From positions 70,172 to 90,640 of the forward strand of contig NW_004191814.1 of the NCBI RefSeq assembly GCF_000330505.1: a DNA stretch of 20,469 nt. Reading direction: 5' to 3'. The translations under genes and the position numbers were made by a program. Shown one piece after another: positions 19,201 through 20,469 of the stretch; position 1 is the stretch's first letter; every line of letters begins with the position of its first letter. Under the pieces are notes generated by a model. It saw only the letters and a list, made by a program, of their open reading frames with translations. It did not search any database and was not told the DNA's origin. Source of the stretch: Entamoeba invadens IP1 (Eukaryota; Evosea; Mastigamoebida; Endamoebidae).

Positions 19201-20469
19201 ATATTCTTTTCCGAATCAAAGGCATATCCCGCTTTACAATAAGAACACTCTAATGCATCTGAATCAAAAGAATCAGCGGAAGTGCTTGTTTTGTATTGGC
19301 ACGAAGAACATCCAAACATACGCCTTTCACACTTCATAATTTCAGTCTCTGAATATTTAAAACTATCAAACGGAATATCAACACATGTGACATTGAAATA
19401 TTGATCTCGTGTGCAATCGGTTTGGCTGTTTTTCAAGTTCGATGAAATGGAGACACATTTCCCGTTAACGACATGATAATTTCCAACACAACGCATGCAC
19501 ACGTTTTTGTTTGAACATTCTTCGCAATTGGAAATCGAGTTTGAGCACCGCTTGCAAACACCTTCCTCTAAATAGAACACATTTGAATCACAAATTGCAC
19601 ATGATTTCTCTGTTTGATTACACACTCCACAGTTGTCGAATAAATCCCAACATTTTATGCATTTGTTGTTTACTTTGTCTAATGTATATGATGTGTCACA
19701 GCGAGAACAAACACCATCAATATTACAATTCGTGCACCCATCAACATTACAATCTGAAGAACATTCCATTACACCATTGTTATTAAACATATTCAGCTCC
19801 GTGTCACATTTTATGCATTCGTTGTTTTCGTTACATTCCATACACCCGTATATCACGGAACATTGGACACACTGCGCATTCTTGATGAAATAATTTGCCT
19901 TGCAATGTTGAACACTTGTAGTGTTACAATAATCAGAATTTTCATAATAAGTACCACACTCCTCACATTTTGTATTTAAGATCATATACCCCAAATCACA
20001 AGAAGTACACAACCCACTTGAAGAAACACATGTAGAACAATGATTCTGAATATAATGACATGCAACACAAACTCCGTTTTGTGTTGAATAACCCGTTTCA
20101 CATTGAACACAATTTCCACTCGAGTCGCACCTTGTGCACTTATTTCCACATCTTTCACAAAAGTGGTCCACCAAATAATACCCTTCACGACATACTGAAC
20201 ACCCGACAACGTCGGACAAACAATTTAAACACCCTTCATTGCTTTCACATTCACTACATTGTGTCATGTTTTTGGTGAGTGTTTTGTCAAAAGTGCACAT
20301 GTCACACGTCCCATTAAATTCACACGTCGTGCAATTTGTAATACCACAAGACTCACATGTATTATTGGAGTTCAAATAAAAACCCTCTTCACATGAAACA
20401 CATTTGTTGTCAAAACACTCACTACAATTTGGTACCGCTTTGTTGCAAACAATACACACTCCGTCTTGT
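16221..20469 (-). CDS. Entamoeba transmembrane kinase (TMK) with CxxC-rich ectodomain, 5' partial
   Basis: One open frame of 1416 codons including the stop, still open at the right window edge, so the N-terminus and signal peptide are missing. The ectodomain (20469-17580, about 963 residues) is built of furin/growth-factor-receptor-like modules with CxxC pairs and many N-glycosylation sites; a stretch around 18850-19450 is less regular. A 30-residue membrane segment lies at 17579-17490, followed by basic residues. A juxtamembrane domain of about 150 residues leads into a tyrosine-kinase-like kinase. Its key residues are intact: GEGSFG (about 17007-16990), VAIK Lys at 16944-16946, HRDIKPDN with Asp at 16659-16661, DFG with Asp at 16590-16592, and APE near 16502-16510. 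HRDIKPDN indicates Ser/Thr-type or dual specificity. Such kinases are a large expanded family in Entamoeba, thought to act as surface sensors; the ligand is unknown. Confidence 0.92.
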   Translation of the reverse strand, partial: QDGVCIVCNKAVPNCSECFDNKCVSCEEGFYLNSNNTCESCGITNCTTCEFNGTCDMCTFDKTLTKNMTQCSECESNEGCLNCLSDVVGCSVCREGYYLVDHFCERCGNKCTRCDSSGNCVQCETGYSTQNGVCVACHYIQNHCSTCVSSSGLCTSCDLGYMILNTKCEECGTYYENSDYCNTTSVQHCKANYFIKNAQCVQCSVIYGCMECNENNECIKCDTELNMFNNNGVMECSSDCNVDGCTNCNIDGVCSRCDTSYTLDKVNNKCIKCWDLFDNCGVCNQTEKSCAICDSNVFYLEEGVCKRCSNSISNCEECSNKNVCMRCVGNYHVVNGKCVSISSNLKNSQTDCTRDQYFNVTCVDIPFDSFKYSETEIMKCERRMFGCSSCQYKTSTSADSFDSDALECSYCKAGYAFDSEKNMKCIETTEMIDEKGVRIHCQRGCVGCTTTDNCPYADTIKFTARNFEKVTYSQHQKCNAYRRGYGCVECSSSIVTSGVCLDFERNSTCSVLKEVNGVISCIQPIVTTKDQTKSDDGNCEITLYGSCKKCDMFYYLGHSSPQVCLLCTEDKRCGYCQNSTICEVCASGYVLQNGTCENILHCADPQTNWCNLCEDGYYLSRGVCIEKSDKNCVLYSENDDTLCLLCKNEYLLSDKKCVSPSDHNCEVIDSKTSTCIRCQFGYQLDAAMNCVAIPTPHCISSLKYDCLKCDLTTNMVRGPLGDIVCSNNISDEKCLILSTTGCVRCKPGYYIKNGRCVACNPMCRMCVSQPNNCVACQFGYYYNTTTNTCLSLGDLMETCELFLPSGDKCSVCKSGYYMNNGDCVRCSDACEKCITNSTFCLTCNKDKGYYYDLESTTTTKCKPTSLLLHCSSSVSDGCSLCETGFYLNLYHKCVPCMDNCQRCGNSWSCETCKTTFVLNSNNTCIVWTSINKCVSYSTEYQTCSKCSFSYRVSSSGNSCEYSSGITIALVVPLVFFVILFIVVICALLLMYFQHRATIKAKELLVNSIKITDAKMYGLTFTRFGGIKSPLVCSETDIEIATSQGYQIPVNKLTQKTFLVGNDRKRNVKVQFTQKEEEKFTVEINPSIVTINKGMAVEVILAVKPMCTCDVSSSILVSFLELRKAKIDQVDLNFHFSTEISTRLDPQEIQKLRKLGEGSFGIVYEGIYRGEKVAIKMIKDIPNFSSNGDEFEKEVQMLDKFRSDYIINFFGAVFIPKKRCMVTEFAKFGSLQDVMRHQKRDEIGMNVKVKMLLDAARGIEYLHNNRIIHRDIKPDNILVLSLTIDENVLAKLTDFGTSRNINVMMGNISFTKGIGTPVYMAPEILNRSYYKEPADIYSFAITMLETITWEHAFPKEEFKYPWNVASFISSGKRPESIRTIENKKMREVIEACWGNDPVQRLPITAIVEQLSQVWMQ

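Overview
The window looks like nuclear DNA of an Entamoeba species, most probably a repeat-rich, AT-rich genome such as that of the reptile parasite E. invadens. The clues are very short introns that open with GTTTGT, almost intronless compact genes, a transmembrane kinase with a huge CxxC-rich ectodomain, and a papain-family protein with a CxxC-rich, membrane-attached tail. The species is an inference; the genus is fairly secure.

Layout. Eight protein-coding genes can be supported, arranged as four tail-to-tail pairs: TBC Rab-GAP end (+, 1-417) with a small secreted Cys/His protein (-, 473-808); papain-like CxxC surface protein (+, 1266-3511, one intron) with a cyclin (-, 3643-4596); longin R-SNARE (+, 8813-9542, one intron) with an Alba-domain RNA/DNA-binding protein (-, 9608-10357); type I DnaJ (+, 14912-16120) with a receptor-like transmembrane kinase (-, 16221 to beyond 20469). 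The gaps between paired 3' ends are only 55, 131, 65 and 100 bp. The regions between divergent starts are 457 bp, 4.2 kb and 4.55 kb. The two long ones are extremely AT-rich and hold inverted-repeat elements that look like non-autonomous transposons or MITEs (5626-6265, 12489-12699, 12714-13889, 13912-14121), a perfect 12-bp hairpin (11439-11474), a decayed coding relic (11828-12196) and one doubtful small ORF with a CPCC motif (6522-6731).

Three introns were reconstructed by reading frame and protein family: 79-168, 1824-1867 and 9437-9479. All begin GTTTGT and end in AAG. Two are only 43-44 nt. The 9437-9479 intron matters because without it the SNARE frame runs on antisense through the Alba gene; with it the protein gets a proper C-terminal membrane anchor and a stop.

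How the genes relate. They do not form an operon or pathway. By theme there are vesicle-traffic genes (Rab-GAP, R-SNARE), surface or secreted Cys-rich proteins (small secreted protein, papain-like protein, kinase receptor), and housekeeping or regulatory genes (cyclin, Alba, DnaJ). The most notable observation is that the papain-like surface protein keeps the nucleophile Cys and the catalytic Asn but appears to have lost the catalytic His and the oxyanion-hole Gln, so it is probably a pseudoprotease. The second is a non-canonical zero-layer residue (Asn for Arg) in the R-SNARE. I see no clearly new multi-gene system, CRISPR array, rRNA or tRNA gene.
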